Source: a virus. From it: DNA of 45,763 nucleotides. The notes beneath the pieces were generated by a model. It saw nothing but the letters and a program-made list of their open reading frames with translations, made no database searches and was not told where the DNA came from. Shown here in pieces: positions 9,529 to 16,691 of the stretch; position 1 is the stretch's first letter, and every line of letters begins with the position of its first letter. The stretch is taken from the IMG/VR virus record IMGVR_UViG_3300010885_030736, positions 1-45,763 of that record; one strand, written 5' to 3'. A program made the position numbers and the translations under genes.

Positions 9529-10227
9529 ATGGGAAAGTACACAACAGTAGCAATTAAAGTACCCGATGTCAATAGAAGTTTTACGCAAGGAAGTTATAAA
9601 TACTCCGACCCTGCCGTAGCAAAAGGAAATAAAGCAGTTTTAGATAAAATCTATGCTGAATTAGGTACTTTTATTACGAAGTGGGGTATTGAATTTGAAG
9701 TAGATGATTCAATTATCGCAGGTTTTATCGCTACCGAAAGTGGTGGTAAAAACGCACCTCCAAATCAATATGACGCAACGGGTCTTATGCAAGTTACTCC
9801 AAACACAGTTTGGGAAATTATTGTAAAATGGCAAGTTATGGTAAACTCTCCACTATCTGCTAAAGCAATTTCTTTTTTCAATAAAGCGATTCCGTCAAGT
9901 AAAAATTTTAACGCTAATACAGTTCCGAGTTCGGCAGTAAAAAGCGAAATACGCAAAGCATTACAAAATAATCCTGAATTCAGTATAGCAATTGGTACTG
10001 CTACTTTAAGATGGCTTTTAGAAGCATTTAAAGACGGTAACGTTGCAAGTATAAACAAAGTTATGGTTTCCTACAATGCAGGTTACTATTCTATGAGAAA
10101 TAAGGTAAAAGGTGTTTTAACAACTCAACAATTAATCAATAATAAATCTATTCCGATTGAAAGTAGAGGTTACTTGTTAAAGATGTTAGGCGTAAACGGA
10201 TTTTTAGACTTGTGGTTTAAAAAATAA
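9529..10227 (+). CDS. lytic transglycosylase-like (SLT) muralytic enzyme
   Basis: The 232-aa protein carries the hallmarks of the soluble lytic transglycosylase/lysozyme fold. These are the catalytic Glu70 in ATESGG, the GLMQVTP motif at 85-91 and a YNAG motif at 182-185. Such enzymes cleave the glycan strand of peptidoglycan. It has no signal peptide or membrane span, in contrast to its neighbours, and is not in the lysis cassette at 22.6-24 kb. A virion-associated cell-wall-penetration role is therefore more likely than release of progeny. Confidence 0.85.
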   Translation: MGKYTTVAIKVPDVNRSFTQGSYKYSDPAVAKGNKAVLDKIYAELGTFITKWGIEFEVDDSIIAGFIATESGGKNAPPNQYDATGLMQVTPNTVWEIIVKWQVMVNSPLSAKAISFFNKAIPSSKNFNANTVPSSAVKSEIRKALQNNPEFSIAIGTATLRWLLEAFKDGNVASINKVMVSYNAGYYSMRNKVKGVLTTQQLINNKSIPIESRGYLLKMLGVNGFLDLWFKK

Positions 10228-10252
10228 TTATAAACAATTAAATATTAAGATT

Positions 10253-10516
10253 ATGAAAAAAGGTTATTTAGTAGGTGGTTTAGCAATAGTAGGTGCGATA
10301 GCATTGTTTGCTTATTTAAAACCAACAACTTCTAAAAGAAATTCAGAGGGTTTCTTTGGAGCAAATGGTAGAACAAGTGGCTTTGCAGGAAAAAAATCAA
10401 GTCAAAACTGCGCATATTGTAGAACAAAAGGCGGAGATGTGTACCACACAGGAAGCGACAGAAATTGTAGCGGAGGAGATGCTTGTATTACAAGATACGC
10501 ATACGGTATGAACTAA
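10253..10516 (+). CDS. NSEGFF-family membrane protein with Cys-pair domain
   Basis: The 87-aa protein has an N-terminal transmembrane helix (4-21), a basic linker and the family motif RNSEGFFGANG (about 29-39). A small domain with four cysteines follows, spaced C-x2-C and C-x4-C (the second pair in CSGGDAC). It is one of ten relatives in the window and is closest to the gene at 29645. The cysteines suggest a disulfide- or zinc-stabilised knob. Function unknown. Confidence 0.8.
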   Translation: MKKGYLVGGLAIVGAIALFAYLKPTTSKRNSEGFFGANGRTSGFAGKKSSQNCAYCRTKGGDVYHTGSDRNCSGGDACITRYAYGMN

Positions 10517-10530
10517 AAAAAACAGTAAAG

Positions 10531-10662
10531 ATGAAAAAAGAATATATCATAGGGGGTTTAGCATTAGTAGGCATTATTGCCGTTTTTGCTTGGTACAGTC
10601 AGCCAAAGAAAAATAAAGATGGTTTTTATAGCGCAACAGGTGGTTGCGGTTGTGGAGCATAG
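10531..10662 (+). CDS. short NSEGFF-family membrane protein
   Basis: This 43-aa protein keeps the family N terminus (MKKEYIIGGLALVG), one membrane helix and a degenerate motif KNKDGFYSATGG. It then ends in CGCGA, so the Cys domain is reduced to two cysteines. It follows the longer relative by 14 bases and looks like a shortened duplicate. Confidence 0.65.
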   Translation: MKKEYIIGGLALVGIIAVFAWYSQPKKNKDGFYSATGGCGCGA

Positions 10663-10665
10663 TAA

Positions 10666-10694
10666 TTGACAATTAAAAAATTCAAATAATTTTG
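10666..10694 (+). promoter_or_regulatory. Bacteroidota-type promoter, possibly giving a leaderless mRNA
   Basis: TTG at 10666-10668 is separated by 18 bases from TAATTTTG at 10687-10694, matching TAnnTTTG. The ATG of the next gene lies only five bases further on, so transcription would start at or just after the start codon. Either the message is leaderless or this promoter serves the gene at 10888. Confidence 0.5.
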
Positions 10695-10699
10695 TATAA

Positions 10700-10882
10700 A
10701 TGACTAACGGAAAAAAAATATTGTTAATAGCAGGAATCGTAGCAGTTGGTGTTGGAGGTTTTGCTTTGACTATGTATCTTACGAAAAACTTTTATGAAAA
10801 AAAGATGTCGATAATTTACAAAAAAGATATTGACGAAATAGTGCAGGATTACGATGTTTTTAATGACCCTAAAGTAGAGTAA
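10700..10882 (+). CDS. small N-anchored membrane protein
   Basis: The 60-aa product begins MTNGKKILLIAG, has one transmembrane helix (7-25) and a charged cytoplasmic- or virion-side tail ending in acidic residues. It resembles the 55-aa protein at 9359 in layout (MTKAQKILLVVG start), so the two are probably paralogs. Function unknown. Confidence 0.7.
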   Translation: MTNGKKILLIAGIVAVGVGGFALTMYLTKNFYEKKMSIIYKKDIDEIVQDYDVFNDPKVE

Positions 10883-10887
10883 AAAAT

Positions 10888-11565
10888 ATGGACGAAGTTA
10901 ACGAAAGCAATAATAATGTCGGTGTCAGCCAAATTCCTTTATTTCCAAATATCACGCTCATATTTGGTAAACTTGTAGGTTTTTTGGAAAAAAGAGGGTT
11001 TGCATCTCAATTAGAAAAAAAAGTTAGAGGAAGAACTAACGTAGGATTTGTTGATAGTAGTTTTGAGGCAATGATGAAAACCGTTGGTTGGACTTCAAGT
11101 CAAGCGTGGTGTGCCTTTTACGTTAAATTAGTATTGATGCAATTATTTTCTTTTGATAAAGAGTGGTTGTCCAAAAATATAGGTGGAGGCGCAATGCAAA
11201 ATTTTGAAAATGTAAAAAACTTAAATAAAAAAGGAGATAAAAGGTATATTGCTTTTACAAGTGGCAAATTACAAGTAGGAGATATTTTTTGTCAAGGAGT
11301 AGTAGGAAATGGTCATACGGGAATTATTGTTCAAATTTTAGACGAGGAAACAAATTATTGTGAAACTATTGAGGGTAATACAAACTCAAGTAAATCAAGA
11401 GAGGGCGATAAAGTAAAAAAATTAACAAGATACCTTGTAGTAGGAAAACCAAGTGGCGGAAAAATAGTAAAAGGCTTTTATAGAAGAAATTTTACAGAAC
11501 AAGAGTTAAACACTATTAGGTATGATGAAGACAAACAAACGTATGTCTTTGACGAAATAAGTTAA
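10888..11565 (+). CDS. CHAP/NlpC-P60-like peptidoglycan amidase or endopeptidase
   Basis: The 225-aa protein has the Cys-His layout of papain-like cell-wall hydrolases: Cys75 in AWCAFYVK, His143 in GNGHTGIIV and a polar residue around E162/N164 in IEGNTN. The family cleaves amide bonds in the peptide part of peptidoglycan. There is no membrane anchor. It lies between small membrane proteins in the entry-enzyme cluster and complements the two transglycosylase-like proteins by cutting a different bond. Confidence 0.8.
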   Translation: MDEVNESNNNVGVSQIPLFPNITLIFGKLVGFLEKRGFASQLEKKVRGRTNVGFVDSSFEAMMKTVGWTSSQAWCAFYVKLVLMQLFSFDKEWLSKNIGGGAMQNFENVKNLNKKGDKRYIAFTSGKLQVGDIFCQGVVGNGHTGIIVQILDEETNYCETIEGNTNSSKSREGDKVKKLTRYLVVGKPSGGKIVKGFYRRNFTEQELNTIRYDEDKQTYVFDEIS

Positions 11566-11571
11566 AAAATT

Positions 11572-11805
11572 ATGAAAAAAGAGTATATTTTAGCAGGTTT
11601 GGCAATATTTGGCGTTATCGCTATTGTTGCTTATGTACAAAAACCAAAAAGAAATTCAGACGGATTTTTTAACGCAGGTGGAGCAAGTAAACTTAAACCA
11701 CATAGAAGATGTTATTGTAGAACACCTGACGGACATCTTTACCTTTCTGAAACAGAGGGTTGTAATGGTTCTGACAGATGCGTAGGGCGTACAGGAGTTT
11801 ATTAA
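11572..11805 (+). CDS. NSEGFF-family membrane protein with Cys-pair domain
   Basis: The 77-aa protein has an N-terminal transmembrane helix (5-21), the linker motif KRNSDGFFNAGG and a Cys domain with C-x-C and CNGSDRC. It is a clear relative of the genes at 10253 and 29645-30762. The CxxGDxC-like end is the most conserved part of the C-terminal domain across the family. Confidence 0.8.
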   Translation: MKKEYILAGLAIFGVIAIVAYVQKPKRNSDGFFNAGGASKLKPHRRCYCRTPDGHLYLSETEGCNGSDRCVGRTGVY

Positions 11806-11819
11806 TATACAATTTATAA

Positions 11820-12113
11820 ATGGCGTACAAGATTTTACCATATTCAAAAGCAAGGGCAGATATGTTAAGGGTTGAAATAAAGCCCTCAACCAATTCGCTT
11901 AAAAAAATTGATGTTTTTAAGAACGGTAAAAAGGTTGCTACAATTGGGGCTTTGGGTATGAATGATTACCCTACCTATTTGGAGAAAGAAAAAAAAGGGT
12001 ATTTCCCGAAAGGGTATGCTAAAGAAAGACGTAGGTTGTACAAGCAACGCCACGAAAAAGACCGTCACAAAACGGGAACAAATGGTTGGTATGCAGATAA
12101 AATATTGTGGTAA
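11820..12113 (+). CDS. small basic protein resembling a giant-virus family (DUF5754-like)
   Basis: The 97-aa protein has no membrane span. Its pattern is a short beta hairpin, then IGALGMNDYPTYL, then AKERRRLYKQRH, and an ending GWYADKILW. I recognise a similar small family in nucleocytoplasmic large DNA viruses and in some phages, with an FG-x-G-x-xDY...RH...LW layout. I am unsure of its formal name. It is highly basic, so a DNA- or virion-associated role is plausible but unproven. It abuts the next gene directly (TAAATG). Confidence 0.65.
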   Translation: MAYKILPYSKARADMLRVEIKPSTNSLKKIDVFKNGKKVATIGALGMNDYPTYLEKEKKGYFPKGYAKERRRLYKQRHEKDRHKTGTNGWYADKILW

Positions 12114-12737
12114 ATGAGTTTAATATACGAAAATAAAGTACCTGCATCAATCAGGACACCTTTTGTAGAAAAGGTAAAACTAATAGCGACAAGAATAGGT
12201 GTTGACCCTAATTGGTTAATGGCTATTATGCACTTTGAAAGCGCAGGAACTTTTAGTCCGTCCATTACAAACTCTTTAGGGTATGTTGGTTTAATTCAGA
12301 TTGGAGCAAGTGCAAGAAAAACTTTAGGCGTAACCAAAGAGAAATTACAAAAAATGACCGCAATTGAGCAGTTAGATTATGTTGAGAAATATTATAACCT
12401 TTATAAAGGCAAATACAAAACATACATTGACACTTATTTTGCAGTATTTTTTCCTTTAGCAATAGGAAAGCCCGATGATTGGATTATTCAAGGTGGCGGA
12501 TTAACCGCTAAACAAATTTACGATGCAAACCCTGCTTTTAGAAATGTAAAAGACGGAAAATTGAGGGTTTGGGAAGTTAAAAAAACAATGTTAGAAAAAC
12601 TGCCTAAAGAATGGTTAAATGACGGAAGTTTTAGTTTGATAGTTAAGGCGTACAAAAATTACATAGCCGTTGGTATTTTATCAATATTAGCAGGTTTAAC
12701 ATTATATTATTATTATGGTAGGAGCAGTTCAAAATAG
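12114..12737 (+). CDS. tail-anchored lytic transglycosylase-like protein
   Basis: The 207-aa protein has an SLT-type core with probable catalytic Glu42 (MHFESAGTF) and a GYVGLIQIG motif (56-64) matching the GLMQ signature. The C terminus is a hydrophobic helix (about 180-199) ending in a basic/Ser tail, so the enzyme is anchored with its catalytic domain N-terminal. This is a second, divergent muralytic enzyme beside the one at 9529. Membrane anchoring suggests it is carried on the virion membrane. Confidence 0.8.
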   Translation: MSLIYENKVPASIRTPFVEKVKLIATRIGVDPNWLMAIMHFESAGTFSPSITNSLGYVGLIQIGASARKTLGVTKEKLQKMTAIEQLDYVEKYYNLYKGKYKTYIDTYFAVFFPLAIGKPDDWIIQGGGLTAKQIYDANPAFRNVKDGKLRVWEVKKTMLEKLPKEWLNDGSFSLIVKAYKNYIAVGILSILAGLTLYYYYGRSSSK

Positions 12738-12909
12738 TCAAACAGGAACGTCAAACGAACAAGTTGATGAAAAGATAAAAAAAGACGTGAATTCACAAAT
12801 TCATCAGCATTTATCAACAATTTTTGTTGTAGTAGGCATTGTGTCTTTCACATTAGGCGCAATAGTAAATTTCTATACAATTCAAAGAATTAGAGGAGGG
12901 AAAGCGTAA
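12715..12909 (+). CDS. small tail-anchored membrane protein overlapping the transglycosylase gene
   Basis: The 64-aa protein has a polar N-terminal half and one membrane helix (about 37-57) with a basic end. Its start lies 23 bases inside the previous gene in another frame, and its stop overlaps the next ATG (TAATG), so the three genes are tightly coupled. Function unknown. Confidence 0.7.
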   Translation: MVGAVQNSQTGTSNEQVDEKIKKDVNSQIHQHLSTIFVVVGIVSFTLGAIVNFYTIQRIRGGKA

Positions 12910-13340
12910 TGAAGATATTTGGAAGAGTTTTAGACACGAATAATGAACCAATGTCATTGGCTAACATTACTATTGTTACAGGTGCTTTTGCTGATAAATT
13001 AGGAACTCAAGTAGGTTTAGACGGTAAATTTAATTTAGAAGATGCAGTTATTGATTCTGAATCTAAATTTAGAATTTCTTATATTGGTTATGCTACTCAA
13101 TTTCGCAAAGCAAGTGAGTTACAAGGTCAAACTATTAAATTAGCAGAAGATTTTGAGATGTTAGACGAAGTTGTGATAAACGCAGGAACAAGACCCTCTC
13201 ACGGTTCTACAAAAACACCTGCGGTAGTTACATCTACAAAACAAAAGTTTGTTCAGCACTTACAAGACCATAAATTTATTTATGCAGGTATTGGCGGATT
13301 GGCAGGAATATTATTAATTGTGAAAGCATTTAAAAGATAA
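12909..13340 (+). CDS. CarboxypepD_reg-like domain (SusC-type) with C-terminal membrane anchor
   Basis: The 143-aa protein begins with a beta-sandwich typical of the N-terminal extension of SusC/TonB-dependent receptors: GRVLDTNNEPM, GLDGKFNL (36-43) and ISYIGY (56-61). The segment LDEVVINAG (85-93) follows, which strongly resembles the Bacteroidota LDEVVV-type TonB-box region. A linker leads to one transmembrane helix (about 124-139) with a basic end. There is no outer-membrane barrel. A viral membrane protein displaying this host-like module could contact the TonB/Sus envelope machinery; that is inference. Confidence 0.8.
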   Translation: MKIFGRVLDTNNEPMSLANITIVTGAFADKLGTQVGLDGKFNLEDAVIDSESKFRISYIGYATQFRKASELQGQTIKLAEDFEMLDEVVINAGTRPSHGSTKTPAVVTSTKQKFVQHLQDHKFIYAGIGGLAGILLIVKAFKR

Positions 13341-13346
13341 AAAGTT

Positions 13347-13730
13347 ATGGCAAAATTTAAAGTGATTAAGGAAATAAACTTTGGTAGCGGAACTACTAAA
13401 GATAAAAGCGGAAAATTAGTTCCCGTGCAAAACTTCGCTCCTAAAATCGGCGATGTAATTAGTTTGGGTCAAGTGGAAACTTTTACTATTCCACCTTATA
13501 TGCCAAAAAAAGGGTACAGATTTTTTGCTAATCCTTACGAGGTTTCGCCAAATAGTTATGAAATTATACCGTTAGATGCAGTTGAAGAAGTAGATTCAGC
13601 AAGTGTTGCTGATAATTCTAATAGCAAAGACGTGTCAGGAAAATCATTTTTACAAAATTACAAATCTCAATTAATACTTGTTGGAGTATTAATAGCAGGT
13701 TATTTTGCGTATAAAAAATTTATAAAATAA
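13347..13730 (+). CDS. tail-anchored FKKGD-module protein (copy 1)
   Basis: The 127-aa protein has a single beta-rich module (FKVIKEINF ... PKIGDVISL ... IIPLDAVEEV) resembling an SH3-like barrel. A Ser/Asp linker and the anchor block with FLQNYK, a hydrophobic helix and YFAYKKFIK follow. It is the first of three tandem paralogs separated by six bases with the same AAAAAGTTATG leader. The module side would project from the membrane. No known family was recognised. Confidence 0.75.
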   Translation: MAKFKVIKEINFGSGTTKDKSGKLVPVQNFAPKIGDVISLGQVETFTIPPYMPKKGYRFFANPYEVSPNSYEIIPLDAVEEVDSASVADNSNSKDVSGKSFLQNYKSQLILVGVLIAGYFAYKKFIK

Positions 13731-13736
13731 AAAGTT

Positions 13737-14474
13737 ATGAATGTAGCAAAACTATCATTAAGTACAAGAATGGCAATAAATGATAATTTCGGATTTCCAA
13801 AGGGGGAAAACGGAACTATTGGTGCTTTCGTTAAGGTAAGTAAAAACATAGATAAAGAATTAAAAGATTTAGGGGCTTCTATTCAAGGTTTAATGCAAGG
13901 TCAAACAACAGGAGAACTTTTTACAATTAGATTCCCAATTAATTCTCTTGATAAAATATCAGAAATTGACGGTCTTGTTTATCTTGACATCGGAGAAAAA
14001 TTAACGATGGAAACTCCAAAAAGAAATCAACCTATGGATAATGATTTGTTAGACAAACAATATCAAGATGCGATAAATCAGCAAAATGCTTTAAATCAGA
14101 AAAATAACTTGACTAAAAAATACGTTTTTAATCAAGATTACGAGGCTAAAGGCACAAATCCAATTGATAACAGTCGAACAGACCAACGCTCGTATAAATT
14201 AAAGCATCAATTTAAAAAAGGAGATGTCTTTGATGGAAGTAAGATAGAAATTGGTAGTAATCAAAATTCTACAAAATCACAATTTATAATTGAGATTAAT
14301 TCTGATTATCATAATTTAAACGAAGACGGTTCATTCTCAAATTTAAAGGGAATATTTCAAGTTCCTGAAACAGTAGTAAACGAACAAACATTTTTACAAA
14401 AACACAAAAACCATATACTAATTGTAGGGGCTTTAGTGTTAGGTTATTTCGCATATAAAAAATTTAATAAATAA
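13737..14474 (+). CDS. tail-anchored FKKGD-module protein (copy 2)
   Basis: The 245-aa paralog has an extra N-terminal domain of about 90 residues, a Gln/Asn-rich middle, and then the FKKGD module (KYVFNQDYEAK ... FKKGDVFDGSK ... FQVPETVV). The anchor is FLQKHKN plus a hydrophobic helix and YFAYKKFNK (about 219-245). The anchor block is nearly identical to that of the next gene, so the duplication is recent or the anchor is under strong constraint. Confidence 0.75.
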   Translation: MNVAKLSLSTRMAINDNFGFPKGENGTIGAFVKVSKNIDKELKDLGASIQGLMQGQTTGELFTIRFPINSLDKISEIDGLVYLDIGEKLTMETPKRNQPMDNDLLDKQYQDAINQQNALNQKNNLTKKYVFNQDYEAKGTNPIDNSRTDQRSYKLKHQFKKGDVFDGSKIEIGSNQNSTKSQFIIEINSDYHNLNEDGSFSNLKGIFQVPETVVNEQTFLQKHKNHILIVGALVLGYFAYKKFNK

Positions 14475-14480
14475 AAAGTT

Positions 14481-14876
14481 ATGCAAATAAAATTTTTAAA
14501 AGATTATGAGTGGAAAGATACTTTAAGTGTACATTGTGCGCCTGAAGAATTGGGTTGTACAGATGGAAGTCAAAGTTTTAAAAAAGGGGATATACTTGAA
14601 AAAACTTGGGACATTAGTATATCTTCTGATTCTAAAAATTATGTAATTGGACGTTTTGGATATGGCGTTGTAGTTCCTGTCGAATATTTAAGCGTAACAG
14701 ATGACAATGGTAAGCCCGTAACAGATTTAGAAGTGGGAAACGCTGACTTTATTGTCAAAAAATATTCAAATCAAGACGTTGCTCCTGAAACATTTTTACA
14801 AAAACATAAAAACCATTTACTAATTCTTGGAGCATTAGTAATTGGATATTTCGCATATAAAAAATTTAATAAATAA
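14481..14876 (+). CDS. tail-anchored FKKGD-module protein (copy 3)
   Basis: The 131-aa paralog has the module IKFLKDYEWK ... FKKGDILEK ... VVPVEYLSV, a short linker, and the FLQKHKN anchor with YFAYKKFNK at the end. The module has two cysteines (20 and 26) close together that may form a disulfide. Function unknown. Confidence 0.75.
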   Translation: MQIKFLKDYEWKDTLSVHCAPEELGCTDGSQSFKKGDILEKTWDISISSDSKNYVIGRFGYGVVVPVEYLSVTDDNGKPVTDLEVGNADFIVKKYSNQDVAPETFLQKHKNHLLILGALVIGYFAYKKFNK

Positions 14877-14882
14877 AAAGTT

Positions 14883-15203
14883 ATGGAAACAGAAGTAGCA
14901 GTAGCACCCGTAGCACCAATTCAAACAGTAGCACCTGTACAAACGGTAGCACCGACATCAGGTGGCGGAGATGATGTATTTGAAAATATGTCAAGCCAAA
15001 AACCTATGGACTTAAAAAGTCTTTTGTTGTTTGGACTTTTGGTAGCGTTTTCGATTTATGGAATAACGTATTACAGAAAAGCAATAGCAAAATTGAACGA
15101 GGAGAAAAAGCCAAATGATGACTTTTTGAATTTAGTAGATGATGTGGAAGAAGTTAAATACAATGTTAAAAAAGCATTGGGTAATAAGTATTCAAACACA
15201 TAA
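14883..15203 (+). CDS. membrane protein with Pro/Val/Ala-rich N terminus
   Basis: The 106-aa protein has a repetitive VAPVQTVAP-like N-terminal arm (5-27), one central transmembrane helix (about 47-63) and a helical charged C-terminal domain of about 40 residues. It follows the FKKGD trio with the same intergenic leader. Function unknown. Confidence 0.7.
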   Translation: METEVAVAPVAPIQTVAPVQTVAPTSGGGDDVFENMSSQKPMDLKSLLLFGLLVAFSIYGITYYRKAIAKLNEEKKPNDDFLNLVDDVEEVKYNVKKALGNKYSNT

Positions 15204-15210
15204 AATCATT

Positions 15211-15414
15211 ATGGCAAAGGAATCAAATAACGGTACAGTAGTTTTATTGGTAGTACCTTTAGGTCTTGCTATTTTCTCTTATTCTAAAGGTTATAGTATT
15301 GGTAAAGGGGCTTTGATAACGGTGTTAGGAAGTGTAGCAATAGGTATTGTATTAGGTGCAAGTTCTGTTGCTTATATGACTTACAAATTAGTCAATAAAG
15401 ATTACACAAAATAG
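15211..15414 (+). CDS. two-span glycine-rich membrane protein
   Basis: The 67-aa protein has two hydrophobic segments (about 8-23 and 34-57) rich in small residues (GKGALITVLGSVAIGIVLG). I place the start at 15211 and not at the earlier in-frame ATG at 15139, because 15211 lies just after the preceding stop in an A-rich context. It resembles the two-span protein at 26944. A pore-forming or DNA-delivery role is possible but not shown. Confidence 0.65.
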   Translation: MAKESNNGTVVLLVVPLGLAIFSYSKGYSIGKGALITVLGSVAIGIVLGASSVAYMTYKLVNKDYTK

Positions 15415-15433
15415 AGTAGGCATTTAGATAGTG

Positions 15434-15460
15434 TTTATTAAAAAAAAAATAATATCTTTA
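15434..15460 (+). promoter_or_regulatory. possible Bacteroidota-type promoter
   Basis: TATCTTTA at 15453-15460 matches TAnnTTTG at all but the last base, with a TTTA about 15 bases upstream. It sits in a 90-base gap, the largest between 8.8 and 19 kb, and would drive the genes from 15505 onward. The match is imperfect. Confidence 0.4.
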
Positions 15461-15504
15461 CCTAAATAATAATAAACCAAGTAAATAATAACAAAATAAC
15501 AACA

Positions 15505-15690
15505 ATGGAAAAGAGTAAGGGTTTAGGCGATACCGTTGCTAAAATTACTAAATTCACGGGTATCAAAGCAGTTGTTGATGCTATTACGGAAGACTGTGGT
15601 TGCGATGCAAGGCAAGATTGGTTGAACGGAAAAGTTCCTTATGACGGTAAAAATGTTCAAAGAATATTAAAATTATTTAAAAAAAACTAA
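15505..15690 (+). CDS. small CGCDAR-motif protein
   Basis: The 61-aa soluble protein has an amphipathic GLGDTVAKITKFTGIKAVVD segment followed by DCGCDARQDWLN. Short proteins of this layout are common in phages and mobile DNA of Bacteroidota as far as I recall. Their role is unknown to me. The paired cysteines may bind metal. Confidence 0.65.
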   Translation: MEKSKGLGDTVAKITKFTGIKAVVDAITEDCGCDARQDWLNGKVPYDGKNVQRILKLFKKN

Positions 15691-15704
15691 AAAAAATAGA
15701 AATT

Positions 15705-15842
15705 ATGGCAAAAGCGGTAAACGGGTATTTCAAAGCAATGTTGGAAGCCAAAAAAAGTAATTCAGCGTCTTTCGAGTATAACGGTAAGACTTATGTAGCG
15801 TCAAAAACCAAAACAGGTTTAACTGTTTATAAGGCAAAATAA
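15705..15842 (+). CDS. small basic protein, FKAMLEAKK...F.YNGKTY type
   Basis: The 45-aa protein runs VNGYFKAMLEAKKSNSASFE, then YNGKTYV and a basic end. It is lysine-rich with no membrane span. Short proteins with this Y-x-x-x-L-x-A-K-K ... F-x-Y-N-G-K-x-Y pattern recur in giant eukaryotic viruses and large phages, where some are virion-associated. A DNA-condensing role would fit the charge but is inference. Confidence 0.65.
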   Translation: MAKAVNGYFKAMLEAKKSNSASFEYNGKTYVASKTKTGLTVYKAK

Positions 15843-15847
15843 TCGTT

Positions 15848-16126
15848 ATGAAAACTAATGACGTGGTAATGTTCGCACTTGGTTTAGTTGCGGGTTACTT
15901 TTTGAAAAATCAATGGAACAAACGAAACTCACTTGCTTCGGCAGATAATGCGGGATTAAATTCGCTACCTCCTGACACAAACAATGTACTTTCTCAAAAG
16001 AATAAAGATTGTGAGGCACAAGCGAATAAAACTATGGGTAAAATAGAATTTGCAGTCGGGACTGATTTAGTTGCTTACAAAAAACAATTAATTGATTCTT
16101 GTATGAAAGATACAGGAATCAGATAA
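15848..16126 (+). CDS. N-anchored Cys-hairpin membrane protein (copy 1)
   Basis: The 92-aa protein has an N-terminal membrane helix (5-20), a linker and a helical C-terminal domain. Two cysteines are about 33 residues apart: DCEAQANKTM at the start and IDSCMKD at the end. The same layout recurs at 16139, 16419, 17016 and 36686. A disulfide-closed helical hairpin is the likely structure. Function unknown. Confidence 0.75.
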   Translation: MKTNDVVMFALGLVAGYFLKNQWNKRNSLASADNAGLNSLPPDTNNVLSQKNKDCEAQANKTMGKIEFAVGTDLVAYKKQLIDSCMKDTGIR

Positions 16127-16138
16127 AAACAAAAAATT

Positions 16139-16399
16139 ATGAACAAAAGAGAAGTAATTTTATTTGGAGCAGGAGTAGTAGTAGGCTACCTATTAACTAT
16201 ATATTTACTTAAAAAAATCATTTATCAAGGAGCAATGGATTCAGTAGAGCCAACAGTTGACCAAATAAAATTGACAGATTGTACAAAAAAAGTTGAAGAA
16301 CAAATGGCTTCAACGGAATTTAAAGTTACTGCAAATTTCGATATGAACGCTTACAAGAAAAATGCTATCGACAATTGTATGAAAGGCGGAGCAATGTAA
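16139..16399 (+). CDS. N-anchored Cys-hairpin membrane protein (copy 2)
   Basis: The 86-aa paralog has a membrane helix at 5-25 and the hairpin from DCTKKVEEQM to IDNCMKGG. It shares the leader AAAACAAAAAATTATGAACAAAAGAG with the following gene, so leader and gene were duplicated together. Confidence 0.75.
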   Translation: MNKREVILFGAGVVVGYLLTIYLLKKIIYQGAMDSVEPTVDQIKLTDCTKKVEEQMASTEFKVTANFDMNAYKKNAIDNCMKGGAM

Positions 16400-16418
16400 T
16401 TAATAAAAACAAAAAATT

Positions 16419-16670
16419 ATGAACAAAAGAGATATAATGTTAGTAGTAGCAGGATTGGTAGGAGGCTACCTCTTAATGGGTTATTTGAATAAAAATAAAT
16501 CCAATGCTCAAGAAACAACAGGCTCAACAGGAGCAACAGTTGACCAAGCAAAAGTTGATAAATGTAACGCAGAGGTTGCTTTAAAATTACAAACTGCAAA
16601 ATTTGGAACACTTGAAGCGCAAGAAGCGTTTAAAAAATCAGTTTTTGATGCTTGTATGGCAAAATCATAA
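16419..16670 (+). CDS. N-anchored Cys-hairpin membrane protein (copy 3)
   Basis: The 83-aa paralog has a membrane helix (5-21), a short Thr/Gly linker (ETTGSTGATV) and the hairpin from KCNAEVALKL to FDACMAKS. It is adjacent to copy 2 and closely similar in layout. Confidence 0.75.
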   Translation: MNKRDIMLVVAGLVGGYLLMGYLNKNKSNAQETTGSTGATVDQAKVDKCNAEVALKLQTAKFGTLEAQEAFKKSVFDACMAKS

Positions 16671-16691
16671 ATTTCAAAAAAGCAATTTCAG

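Noticed and set aside
8992-9588. Long open frames on the minus strand opposite the coiled-coil gene (also 9056-9373 and 3145-3525)
   Set aside because: They lie antisense to well-supported genes. Their Leu- or Ala/Cys-rich composition is the reverse complement of repetitive codons, and they have no proper leaders. All supported genes are on the + strand.
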